A stretch of 64,000 nt of DNA, taken from positions 124,001 through 188,000 of the forward strand of contig NZ_BBNB01000009.1 in assembly GCF_000759835.1 (NCBI RefSeq). The letters are read 5' to 3'. The stretch is from Citrobacter sedlakii NBRC 105722. Its GTDB lineage: Bacteria; Pseudomonadota; Gammaproteobacteria; Enterobacterales; Enterobacteriaceae. This document shows positions 1 to 11,500 of the stretch, piece after piece. Under the pieces are notes generated by a model, which saw only the letters and a program-made list of their open reading frames with translations, did not search any database and was not told the DNA's origin. Position 1 is the first letter of the stretch, and the number at the start of each line of letters is the position of its first letter. A program made the position numbers and the translations under genes.

Positions 1-116
1 AGAACAATACAACACGAGAAAAGTATAACGGATTGAAAATACGTTGTTTAATAAAACAGCACCTGTGCGGTTATGGCTGGATTGCAGGAGGGAGTTACTT
101 TATAATTCACCGCCAC

Positions 117-192
117 GGCCCCTTAGCTCAGTGGTTAGAGCAGGCGACTCATAATCGCTTGGTCGCTGGTTCAAGTCCAGCAGGGGCCACCA
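117..192 (+). tRNA. ileX/ileY-like: tRNA-Ile2 (CAU anticodon, lysidine type)
   Basis: A 76-base cloverleaf with an encoded 3' CCA. The acceptor stem pairs GGCCCCT with AGGGGCC, and the anticodon loop is CTCATAA with CAU. The body matches what I remember of the E. coli ileX/ileY minor isoleucine tRNA, not elongator or initiator tRNA-Met. In that family TilS converts C34 to lysidine so that the tRNA reads AUA. It stands alone and is followed 26 bases later by a strong terminator. It lies just outside the putative left end of the leuX island and could itself be an older integration site. Confidence 0.93.
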
Positions 193-218
193 AATTTTAG
201 CTATAAAATCATTAAGTT

Positions 219-245
219 AAGCCACTCGAAAGAGTGGCTTTTTTG
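219..245 (+). terminator. Rho-independent terminator of the tRNA-Ile2 gene
   Basis: AAGCCACTC and GAGTGGCTT form a perfect 9-bp stem around a GAAA tetraloop, followed by a T run. It ends the tRNA transcript. Confidence 0.85.
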
Positions 246-847
246 TTTGTATAAGTCAGCGTCCCCTTTTTGCCCCCCATTGGTGCGCATTCTCTGATGC
301 TTCAGAACATCCCCTGCGACACCGTTTATAAAAACACGATCACGCCGGTGTATACGTCCAAACTACCGCAGACGGAATACGTGGAAAAGCAGCCTTTGGT
401 TACGGGTAATGCGAAAAAGAAAGCGCCCCGTGCCGCAGAAGCTGTGCTGTGATTTCGAAGTACGAATTTCAGTTCTCCGCAAAGCAGTCAGTGCCCCATC
501 AATCTCAACGCCTTGTTCACTGTGTTCTCGCTAATGGATTAAGCGACGCGTGACCGCCAACGAAAATCTGTGCACGTTCTCTAACCATGTTTTTGAAATT
601 TTCTACAAGGGTTAGAGCCTGTTGTGTCAAAGGCATGAGAATGAGTGCGAAGGCCGGACTGACGATTGCTGTCAGCACATCTGACGCCTGTCTGTTAAAG
701 CATTACTTTCTCGCCATTTCAGCGGGATGAAAAAATACATTAGCCTCAGTTATCATATGCACAAAATTAATAATGTTATTTACAAAATCTTACTAATGCC
801 TTATTTTCACGATCAATTTTCATACAATCTTTACTTAAGGACAAGCA
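246..847. other. Intergenic stretch between tRNA-Ile2 and the CDI locus
   Basis: No convincing gene. A 60-codon open frame at 270-452 has no clear ribosome site and no recognisable sequence. The stretch around 264-283 is rich in C runs like those upstream of the integrase near 20960-20990, which may be a relic of another integration event. A 13-bp copy of the leuX 3' end lies at 648-660. From about 727 the DNA turns AT-rich and probably holds the promoter of the transporter/exoprotein operon. Confidence 0.5.
648..660 (+). repeat. 13-bp direct repeat of the leuX 3' end (candidate left attachment relic)
   Basis: CGAAGGCCGGACT here is identical, and in the same orientation, to 21098-21110 inside the 3' part of leuX. 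Both copies are preceded by GTG, with one extra C in the leuX copy. Islands that enter at a tRNA 3' end leave such a direct repeat at the far end. The match is short and imperfect beyond 13 bases, so attL is an inference. Confidence 0.4.
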
Positions 848-2538
848 ATGGGCAGGAAGCCAGTTCGCGGATTTTCCGTCGTGACGCGCCTCTTCTGTAT
901 CTCCATTCTGGCGGTAGCGTGCGTGCCACAGCGGCACCGCTCTCTCCGGCTGACCGCGATACTATTCAACAGCAACAACAACAGTTACTTGAGCAGAACC
1001 AGCGTCAGCGTGATGAACTGGAGCGCAGCACACCGCTACCCCGCTCGTCTGCGCCTGTCGTGCCGCCGACCACTGAAGGCCCATGTTTCACTATTTCCCG
1101 TATTGAGGTGCATGGCGCCACCCTTCTCTCTTCACGCGATGCGAATACCGTTACCGCACCCTGGCTGAATCAGTGCCTGGATATGACCCGCCTGACGCAG
1201 GTCACTAACGCCGTCTCCGACTGGTACATCAGCCGCGGATATATCACCAGCCGCGCCTTTTTGACTGAGCAGGATCTCTCTTCCGGCGTGCTGCATCTGA
1301 CTGTGCTGGAAGGCCGGTTACAGCAAATCCGCCTGGAAGGCGTACCGCAGCGGACGCTCGCCATGACCTTTACCGGGCTGGAAGGAAAAATCCTTAACCT
1401 GCGCGACATCGAACAGGGTATGGAGCAATTAAACCGCGTGCGGCAGGTTCCGGTGGAGATTGAAATCCAGCCAGGCGACAAACAGGGCTGGTCAATGGTC
1501 AATCTCACCGCCGCCCCGGAATTTCCGCTCAGCGGTTCGGTAAATTTCGACAACAGCGGGCAGAAAAGTACCGGCACCGGGCAGTTCAGCGGCGCCCTGA
1601 CCGGCAATAACCTGCTCGGGCTGGCGGATAAATGGTTTATCAGCGGCGGACGCAGCAGTGATTTTTCAAAGTCGCATGATGCGCAGAATTTTGCCGCAGG
1701 TGTCAGCGTGCCTTACGGCTACGGTCTGCTCGATTACAGCTACAACTGGAGCAATTACCTCAACACCATTGATAACAACGGCTGGCCGTGGCGCTCGACC
1801 GGTGACAGCGAAACACACCGGCTTACCGGTTCGTGGGTGGTGTTCCGCAACGGCGATATCAAAACCGGTCTTACCACCGGCATGACGCACCGCATCAGCC
1901 GCAATTATCTTGATGACGTGCTGCTGGAGTCCAGCAGCCGCAAGCTCTCCAGCGTGATGCTCGGCATCAATCACACGCAAAAAATGTTCGGCGGTGTGGC
2001 GACCTTCAACCCGTCTTTTACCCACGGCGTGCCGTGGCTGGGCGCGGAAGACGATCACGATAAATACGGCGATGTGCCAAAAGCGGAGTTCCGCAAATGG
2101 AGCCTCAACGGCAGTTTCCAGCGCCCCGTCGCGGCCGATCTCTGGTGGCTCAGCAGCGTTTACTTTCAGTGGTCACCGGACCGGCTTTACGGTGCCGAAC
2201 AGCTCACTCTGGGGGGAGAAAGCTCTGTCCGCGGTTTTAAAGAACAGTATCTCTCCGGCAACAATGGCGGTTATCTGCGAAATGAGCTGAATTACTCGCT
2301 GTTTACCCTGCCATGGATGGGGCAAATCAGCGTGATGGCAGCGCTGGATGGCGGCTGGCTGAAACAGGACGACCAGGATCCGTACGCCAGCGGCACGCTG
2401 TGGGGAGCGGCTGCCGGGCTGACCAGCGCGAACCGCTGGTTTTCGACACAGTTTACCGTGGGAACTCCCGTGAAATACCCGGACTGGCTGGCACCGGATC
2501 ATCTCATTATTTATTACCGCATGGCGGTGGCGTTTTAA
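848..2538 (+). pseudogene. cdiB: CdiB/ShlB-type two-partner secretion transporter, frameshifted within the signal peptide
   Basis: TpsB-family outer-membrane beta barrel that exports the adjacent exoprotein. The best start is ATG 848, with AAGGA six bases upstream. It encodes a basic n-region (MGRKPVRG) and a hydrophobic core (LFCISILAVACV), a typical signal peptide, but this frame then runs off into an unrelated reading. The mature protein (APLSPADRD, a Q-rich stretch, POTRA-like domain, barrel) continues in the frame that is open from 727, and the switch falls near 917-930. Loss of one base, or gain of two, would explain it. Reading from 727 gives 603 residues with a weak start and no signal peptide. 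The barrel carries the conserved VRGF motif near the C-terminus and ends in F. The exoprotein starts 12 bases downstream. The gene is either inactive or affected by a sequence error. Confidence 0.8.
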
Positions 2539-2550
2539 GGGACAAAAACG

Positions 2551-5500
2551 ATGGATAACAATCAGACCCGTTTTTCTCAGCGTGTACTGAGCTGGCTGTT
2601 AAGTACCCTGCTGGCAACGCAACCGCTGCTGCCCGCGGTGGCAGCGACCGTCACCCCCACCGGTAACACGACGATGGACAAGGCCGGAAACGGTGTGCCG
2701 GTGGTAAATATTGCCACGCCGAACGGGGCCGGGATATCCCATAACAAATACGGTGAGTATAACGTCGGGAAGGAAGGTTTAATCCTTAACAACGCCACCG
2801 GTAAGCTGAACCAGACGCAACTGGGTGGGCTCATTCAGAGTAACCCGAACCTGAAAGCCGGGCAGGAAGCCAGGGGCATCATTAACGAAGTCACCGGCGC
2901 TAACCGTTCACAGCTTCAGGGGTATACCGAAGTGGCGGGAAAAGCGGCGAACGTGATGGTTGCCAACCCGTACGGTATTACCTGTAACGGCTGCGGATTT
3001 ATCAATACCCCAAACGTGACGCTGACCACCGGGAAACCGGTACTGGATGCCAGCGGCAACCTGCAGTCATTTGATGTTACTAAAGGCAGCATTACCATTG
3101 AAGGTAAGGGGCTCGACGGCAGTCTCAGCGACTCGGTATCCATTCTTACCCGCGCCACGGACATTAACGCTGCCCTGCACGCGAAAAACCTGACGGTGAT
3201 TACCGGGGCCAACCGCGTAACCGCGGACGGACGTGTCAGCGCGCTGAAAGGCGAAGGTGAAGTGCCGAAAGTTGCTGTTGATACCGGCGCACTGGGCGGG
3301 ATGTACGCCAACCGTATCCGACTGGTCTCCAGTGATAGTGGGGTCGGGGTGAACCTCGGTAACCTCAACGCCCGCAGCGGCGATATTACGCTGGATGCGA
3401 ACGGCAGACTGACCGTCAATAACAGCCTTGCCACCGGCGCCATCAGCGCAAAAGGCCAGAACGTCACCTTAACCGGCGACCATAAAGCAGGTGGTAACCT
3501 GACTGTCAGCAGCCAGAGCGACATAGCGCTCAGTAACGGAACGCTCAACACTGACAACGACCTCAGTCTGACTGCCAGCGGTAAAATCACTCAACAGAAT
3601 GAAAAACTGATGGCCGGGCGGGATGCCACGTTGCGGGCAACCACCCTTTCTCAGGACGGCAACAGCCAGACCGATGCCGCCCGGAACATTGCCCTGAATG
3701 CCAGCGAAAGTGCGGCAACACAGGGGCGCGTGACCGCCGGGCAGAACCTGAGCGTCACTACCGGCACACTCAGCCACAACGGCGAACTGGTCGCCGGTAA
3801 TGCCCTGTCGCTGAATGCTGCCAGCCAGACGCTGAACGGTGCGATAAACGCGACTGGTGATATCACGGTGCAGGGACAGAATCTCAACACCACAACCGCC
3901 TCGCAGATGCAGGGGCGCAACGTCACCATCAACGCCAAACAGGCCACGCTGGCCGGAACCCAGGCGGCAAAAAGTCAGCTAAACATCACCGCCAGCGAAC
4001 GCCTGACCCACAGCGGTAAAAGCAGTGCGGCAGCCCTGAACATCACCGCCCCGACACTCGTTAACCAGGGGGTGATGACAGCCGACGCGCTGAACACACA
4101 GTCGCAGACGCTGACCAACAGCGGTTTGTTACAGGGTGATTCGCAGCTGCTGCTGAACACACATCAGCTCGACAACCAGCAAACCGGCACGCTGTACAGC
4201 GCCGCGAACCTGACGCTGACCGTTCCTGGTATCGTCAACAATGGCCTTATCGTCAGCGATACCGGACTGACCGTGCAGACAACAACTCTCTCCGGCGACG
4301 GTCTGTTGCAGGGAACCGGGGCTCTGACGCTGCGTGGTGACACGCTGGCCCAGGGCAGTGCAGGACGCTGGTTAACTGCGGGCGTACTGGATATCACCGC
4401 CGGGCAGCTCGCCACTGCCGGTACAGTACAGGGTGATAACGCCACGCTGACCGGCACGGACTGGAACCACAGCGGCAGCCTGCTGGCGACCGGCACACTC
4501 GTGACGAACACTGGTTCGCTTGTCAGCACCGGCGATATCATGAGCCAGGGCAGTGCCACACTGACGGCGCAGAAGACAGACAACCGGGGCAGACTGTTGT
4601 CAACTGAGAGTCTCAACCTCACGGGAAACACGCTCAGCAACAGCGGCACGATTCAGGGTAAAACGCTGACAGTGCGCCAGGACAGCATCACCAACAGCGG
4701 CACGCTCACCGGGATCGCTGCGCTGACGCTTGCCGCCCGTATGGAGATGGCATCACCTCAACTTGCGCTGATGAATAACGGGGGATCACTGCTGACCACC
4801 GGTGATTTGACGATCACCGCAGGCGGTATTACCAGTTCAGGACAATGGCAGGGCAAACGGGTTCTGCTCACCGCAGACAGTCTGACAAACAGCGGTGCGA
4901 TCCAGGCGGCGGACAGACTGACTGCACGTCTGACAGGTAATCTCGCCAGTACCGCGGGCAGCAAAATCACCTCGAACGGTGAGATGGCGCTCATTGCACT
5001 GAATTTAAGCAACAGCGGACAATGGATCGCGCAGAACCTGACGCTGTCGGGCGACACGCTGACCAACGCGGGTGACATCACCGGCGTCAGTGGTCTGGCG
5101 GTTTCGCTGAACGGCATGCTGACCAACCAGACTGGCGGCAAAATGCTCAGCGCCGGTGCGCTGACACTGCAATCCGCAGGCACCAGTAACGCCGGGCAAC
5201 TGCAGGGCAAAACCACAACCGTCAATACCGCGTCGCTCGCCAACAGCGGTCGCGTGCAGGGGGAATCGCTCGACCTGAACATCAGCAACGAGCTGAACAA
5301 CGCCGTGAATGGCGTGTTGCTGAGTCAGAATGCGCTCAGCCTGTCCACCGCGACACTTGATAATAAAGGTATGCTGCAGGGCGGTGGCGCAACCACGCTT
5401 AATGCTACCACGCGTGCACAGAACGACGGCAACATCCTCTCCGGCGGTAAACTCACGCTGACCACACCGCAACTGACCACCGGCAGCAACGGTCTGATCC

Positions 5501-8500
5501 AGGCGCTGACGCTGCTGGTGAATGTCGTGCAGACTGTTAACGGCGGGAAGATGGTGGCGACCGGTAATGCCGAACTGCGTGGAACAAGCCTGACCAACAC
5601 CGGCACGCTGCAGGGTGCAAACCTGCAGGTGCAGAATAATACACTCACCAATAGCGGCACTGTACTGGGTACCGCCGCACTCACCGTGAAAGGCAATACC
5701 GTTAATAACCAGGCTGGTGGCAGACTGTTCAGTTCCGGAAATCTGTTGCTCGACAGCAACACGCTCACCAGCGCTGGCCAGGTAGTGGCGCTCGGCGATA
5801 CCACCCTGAAACTGGTTAACGTCCTCACCCACAGCGGCACCCTGGCAGCGGGCAATCTGCTCTCCGTGACCTCTCAGGCAGCCATTGCCAATAACGGTGT
5901 GATGCAGGGTAATGGCCTGTTGCTCAGCGCAGGCGGAACCTTAACGAACAATGGACAACTGACCACCGGCACGGCTGGCAGCACGTTCAGCGCGCAGAGC
6001 ATTCTGTTTAACGGGGCCGGAAGCCTCTCGGCGGGCGGTGACGTACAGATGACCTCACGCGGCGATATCACGGTAAATGGTTTTCTCGGTACGGCAGGCA
6101 ACATGACGATGAACGCCGCCGGAACGCTGTTGAACACCGCACTGATTTATGCCGGTAACAATCTCAACCTTTTTGCTGCCCGGCTTCACAACGTTTATGG
6201 CGATATCCTGGCAGGCAACAATCTGGTGATGCAGAAAAATGCGGCGGGTGCGGCGAACACAGAGATTATCAATACATCAGGAAATATCGAGACCCTCAGG
6301 GGCGATATGACAATGAAGACGGGTCATCTGCTGAATCAGCGGGATGGTCTGAAAGTTACAGAAACACATATTAATGGCGGACAAACCCTCCCGGGCGTGG
6401 GAGACGCCACTCTGTCTGTGGATATCAGTCTGCTGCCAGAGGGCAGTTACGGCATATTAAAGAGAATTCGTGATTACGAAACAGGCCCATGTGGAACACA
6501 CAGTGCCTGTAACTACTTCCATGTTATGCAGTATTACTATGCAGCTTTTGAGGATACTGCCGATCAACGGTTTATTACCAACCAGACAGGGACGACGGTC
6601 ACAAGCAGCGGTGGTGCTGCACGTATCGCTTCAGGAAAGAACCTTGTAATCGAAGCTGGAAACCTGAGTAATCTTGCCAGTAATATCCTTGCCAGTAAGG
6701 ATATTTCACTGACAGGGAATGTACTCAATAATCAGAGCTGGCAGTCAGGTATATCAACGGAGTATTTAGTTTATAGTTATGATCCCGGTTATATCGGTTA
6801 CGCCACCGATACAACAGATCATCTCCCTGAAAAATACTCAGAAGATGCAGAAACTGGTCGGGAAAATCGGTTACCGGAAAGCACTACGCTGAATTATATC
6901 CTGAAGGGTCACGAAACTGAGGTGACGGAAGGTGAGCATTTCCGTTCTGTTATCCAGGCAGGCGGCAATGTTAATGCCACTTTCACCAGTGATATCAGCA
7001 ATACCAGTGCCACCGCCAGTGCCGGACAGATTAGTAACACTATCACCACCCCGTCACTGACACCGCTGAGTCAACAGACCGTAAGTGATGCGGAAAAAAC
7101 GCAATCGCTCACAAACGCGGACATTGTCGCAGTCAATTCCCCTGAATGGCGCGATGAAGTCAATGATGCACTGCAAAACCTGAGTGGTGGCAATTCGCTG
7201 GATAATTCAGATACCAGCGCTTATCCCCTCCCCTCGGGCAATAACGGCTATTTTGTCACGTCCACCGACCCGGACAGCCCGTATCTTATTACCGTTAACC
7301 CGAAACTCGACGGACTCGGTCAGCTTGACCCCAGCCTGTATGGCGATCTTTATGCACTGCTGGGCATACACCCGGGCGATGCTCCACATGAAACGAACCG
7401 GGCATTTACTGATCAGAACCAGTTCCTGGGTTCGTCGTACTTCCTTGACCGACTCGGTCTCAGGCCGGACCACGACTATCGTTTCCTTGGCGATGCGGCA
7501 TTTGATACCCGTTACGTCAGCAACTATGTTCTGAATCAGACTGGCAGCCGCTATATCAACGGTCTCGGCTCTGACCTCGACCAGATGCGATACCTGATGG
7601 ATAACGCCGCCACCACGCAGAACTCCCTCGGCCTGCAGTTTGGCGTCGCACTGACGGCTGCGCAGATCGCCGCGCTCGATCAGAGCATCCTGTGGTGGGA
7701 ATCCGCGACTGTCAATGGTCAGACGGTGATGATCCCGAAAGTCTATCTGTCACCGAAAGACGTTGCCGTGCAGAACGGCAGCGTCATCAGCGGTAACAAC
7801 GTTCAGCTGGCAGGTGGTCGCGTTATCAACGATGGCAGTACCCTCACTGCGCAAAACGCCCTTGCTATCGACAGCAGCAACAGTCTCGACAACCTGAATG
7901 CGGGGCTCATAAGTGCGGGCGGCAGCCTGGACCTGAGCGCCATCGGCGATATCAGTAATATCGGCTCAGTCATCAGCGGTCAGACCGTTGCTCTGGAGAG
8001 CATCAGCGGCAGCATCAATAACATCACCCGGACTCAGCAGTGGAGTGCGGGCAGTGACAGTCGCTATGGCAGTGTGCATGTCAGCGGTACGGACACCGGT
8101 CCGGTGGCGACCATTAAAGGCACTGATTCACTCTCACTGGATGCAGGGAAAAACATTAACATTACCGGGGCAACTGTCTCGTCTGGTGGCATCCTTGGAA
8201 TGTCTGCGGGTAATGATATCAACATTGCCGCAAACCAGATAAGCGGGAGCAAAAGTCAGTCCGGTTTCTGGCGCACTGAAGACAACAGTTCATCATCCAC
8301 CACTTCACAGGGCAGCAACATCAGTTCTGGCGGTAACATGGTGATGGTGGCAGACAACGATCTGAATGTTACCGCCTCATCCGTCTCCGCCGGTAACAGC
8401 GCCCTGCTCTCTGCGGGTAACGACCTGAACCTGAACGCAGCGAGCAACGGAAAAACCAGCCGCACGGGCGGCAGCGAAAGCCATCAGAGTAGCGCAGACA

Positions 8501-11500
8501 GAACCACCGTTTCAGCGGGCAACAATGTGACGCTGGTAGCCGGGCGGGACGTTACCAGCCAGGCGGCAGGCATTGCGGCGGAAGGGAATGTTGGTATCCA
8601 GGCCGGACGTGACGTCAGTCTTCTGGCAGAAGAGTCCGTGACCGGCAGCAGCTCACACTCGAAAAAGAAAACCGTTATCGACGAATCCGTACGCCAGCAG
8701 AGCACAGAAATAGCCAGCGGCGGCAACACCACGATTATCGCCGGACGTGACGTGAACAGCGAAGCCGCACAGGTGACCGCCAGCGGCGATATCGGCGTGG
8801 CGGCTGGTCGTGATGTGAACCTGACCACTGCGACGGAAAGCGATTATCACTACAAGGAAGAGACGAAGACCAAAAAAGGATTCCTCAAAAAAACCACTAC
8901 GCACACTATCGACGAAGAGAGTGCGACGTACGAGAAAGGATCGTCACTCAGCGGAAATAACGTCTCTGTCACTGCCGGAAATGATGTGACGGTGAAGGGA
9001 TCCTCGATCATTGGTGATGGTGATGTTGCCCTGAAAGCGGGTCATGATGTCAACGTCGTGGCCGCGACCGACGAGCAGTCTTCGTATCATCTGAAAGAGA
9101 AGAAAAAGAGCGGCCTGATGGGGAGTGGTGGTATTGGCTTTACCATCGGAACAAACTCCACCCGCCACCAGGTTAACGAAGATGGCACCACGCAAAGTCA
9201 GAGTGTCAGTACCGTCGGCTCCACGGGCGGCAATGTCAGCATTATTGCGGACAGCAAAGCGCATATCAGTGGCGCAGATGTTATCGCGGACAAAAACCTG
9301 AACGTGATTGCTGGGGAAATTGTCGTTGACCCGGGTAATGATCTGGTTCGCCGAAAAGAAACGTATGAACAGAAGCAAAGCGGCCTGACGCTGTCGGTTT
9401 CGTCTGCCATTACTGATGCGGCAATGGCGGCGAATAACGCTATCAAGCGTGGCAGCGAAGTCAGCGACAATCGTCTGAAGACACTTTATGGCGTAAAAGC
9501 CGCGCAGGATATGTGGGTGGCCGGTTCTGGTGCGGCTTCTGTGGCGGGTGGTGCTGCCGGCGGAGACATGAATGCCGTTCGCGTGGAACTGAATATCGGC
9601 TCCAGCAAAAGCACGTCCACTTCTGAACTGAAACAGAATGAAGTCCGCGGCAGTACCCTGACAGCGGGGGGCGACGTGAATATGGTCGCTACCGGACAAA
9701 AAGGAACCAGCGGTGATTTACACATTGTTGGCAGTGGCGTCACGGGAAATAACGTTACGTTAGTGGCACAGAACGATCTGTTGCTTGATGCCGCCTCCAA
9801 CACTAGCGAGCAAAAAAGCTCAAACAACAGCAGCGGTTGGGCAGCGGGTGTCCATGTTTCTGTCGGGAACGAAACCGGTATTGGTGTTCAGGCAAGTGGC
9901 TACCAGTCTAAAGGTGGCGATAACGGCAAAACGACCGAGTACGTAAATACCCGCGTTAACGCCCGCAATGAACTGAGCATGAGCAGCGGACGCGACACAG
10001 TCATTGCCGGTGCGCAGGCGCTGGGCGATAAAATATCGGCAGATGTGGGCCGTGACCTGCTGGTGAGCAGCCTCCAGGATACCGATGATTACACCAGTTG
10101 GCAGAAGGATGTCAGCGGCGGAGCCAGCTTTACATTCGGTTCTATGAGCGGTTCAGCCTCACTCAGCATCAGTAACAGTAAAACCAAAAGTGAGTATGCG
10201 AGCGTCGGCGAGCAGAGCGGCCTGTTTGCAGGGGATAAAGGTTTTGATATCACCGTTGGCAAACACACGCAGCTGGATGGTGCCGTTATCGCCAGCACGG
10301 CGACGGCAGATAAAAACTCGCTGGATACGGGCACGCTCGGCTGGCGTGATATCAACAACAGCGCCGAATACAGCTCAGACACAAAAGGCATCATCGGCGG
10401 GTATGCAGGCGACAGGAACGGAAGCGGCGGTGGCGCAATCCCTATTATCGGCATCGGGGTGCATGATGATGCGTCCGGCACGACCCATTCGGCGATTGCA
10501 GACGGCACGATTACCATTCGCGACAAGGAAAATCAGCAGCAGGATGTGGCAGATCTGAGTCGCGATACGGATAAAGCCAATGGTCATATTGACAAGATCT
10601 TCGACAAAGAAAAAATCCAGGAGCAGCAGGAGCTGGCGGGCCTGTTCGGTCAGATGGCTAACCAGGCAGCAGGCGATCTCGGGGCTCAAATGGGCTGGGG
10701 TGAGTACAGCGCAGAGAAAGCTGCTATTCACGGGATTATCGGTGCGCTTCAGGCGAGTCTAGGCGGCGGTAATGCTCTTGCGGGTGGCGTGGCAGGTCTC
10801 AGCAGCGAAGCCTTCGGCAAAATGGTGCAGGACTATCTGGGTAGCCACACCTCACTCGGCGAACGTGAGAAAGGGGCGATTGTTCAGTGGGCTGCTGCGG
10901 TAAGCGGCGCTGCTATAGGTGGAGTCATTGCCGGAACGAACGGAGCACAGTCGGGTGCGGCGACTTCAGTGGATTCAGTGCGATGGAACTATCTCAATCA
11001 TAAAGAGGCCGAGCGTAAGAAGCAGGTTGAAAATCAACTTGAAAGCGGGGATTTAACTGCAGACGAGCGTCAGACGCTGACGCAGGAACTGGCTGATATT
11101 AACGCCATGGATAAAGCCCGAGATCAGCAAATTTTGGATGTGTGTACTCAGGGCAATAAGAGCAGCGCAGGCTGTGGACAACTGGTTGTACAAGCACAGA
11201 AAGCACTGGAAGGATATGGCGACAGCGCGGCGGGCTACAGATTGTCATACAAGGACATTTTCCCGCAGGACTACAGCAATGCCGCTGCGATCATGGAAGG
11301 CCTTGATTCTGGGAGCATCACACGCGATGCGGCAATTAAGGGTATCGTTGATAGTACAGGTAAGAAGTGGGACGAAGTTGCTAAGGCCTATGATGATGCA
11401 ATGCAGACGCATGCAATTGTAAGCATCATTGCAGGGATGAAAGGGGTTGATACTGTTGTCCCAAAAACAACTGTGGTTGAAACTGCTTCCGGCCAAAAAG

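Noticed and set aside
270-452. 60-codon open frame after tRNA-Ile2
   Set aside because: No ribosome site, no recognisable motif, lies in a gap with mixed composition.
727-847. Upstream start of the transporter frame (MKKYISLSYHMHK...)
   Set aside because: Not signal-peptide-like, AT-rich intergenic composition, and a much better ribosome site and signal peptide exist at 848 in another frame.
2577-6137. Long open frames on the minus strand across cdiA
   Set aside because: They mirror the GC-rich repeat codons of cdiA; no starts, motifs or independent composition.
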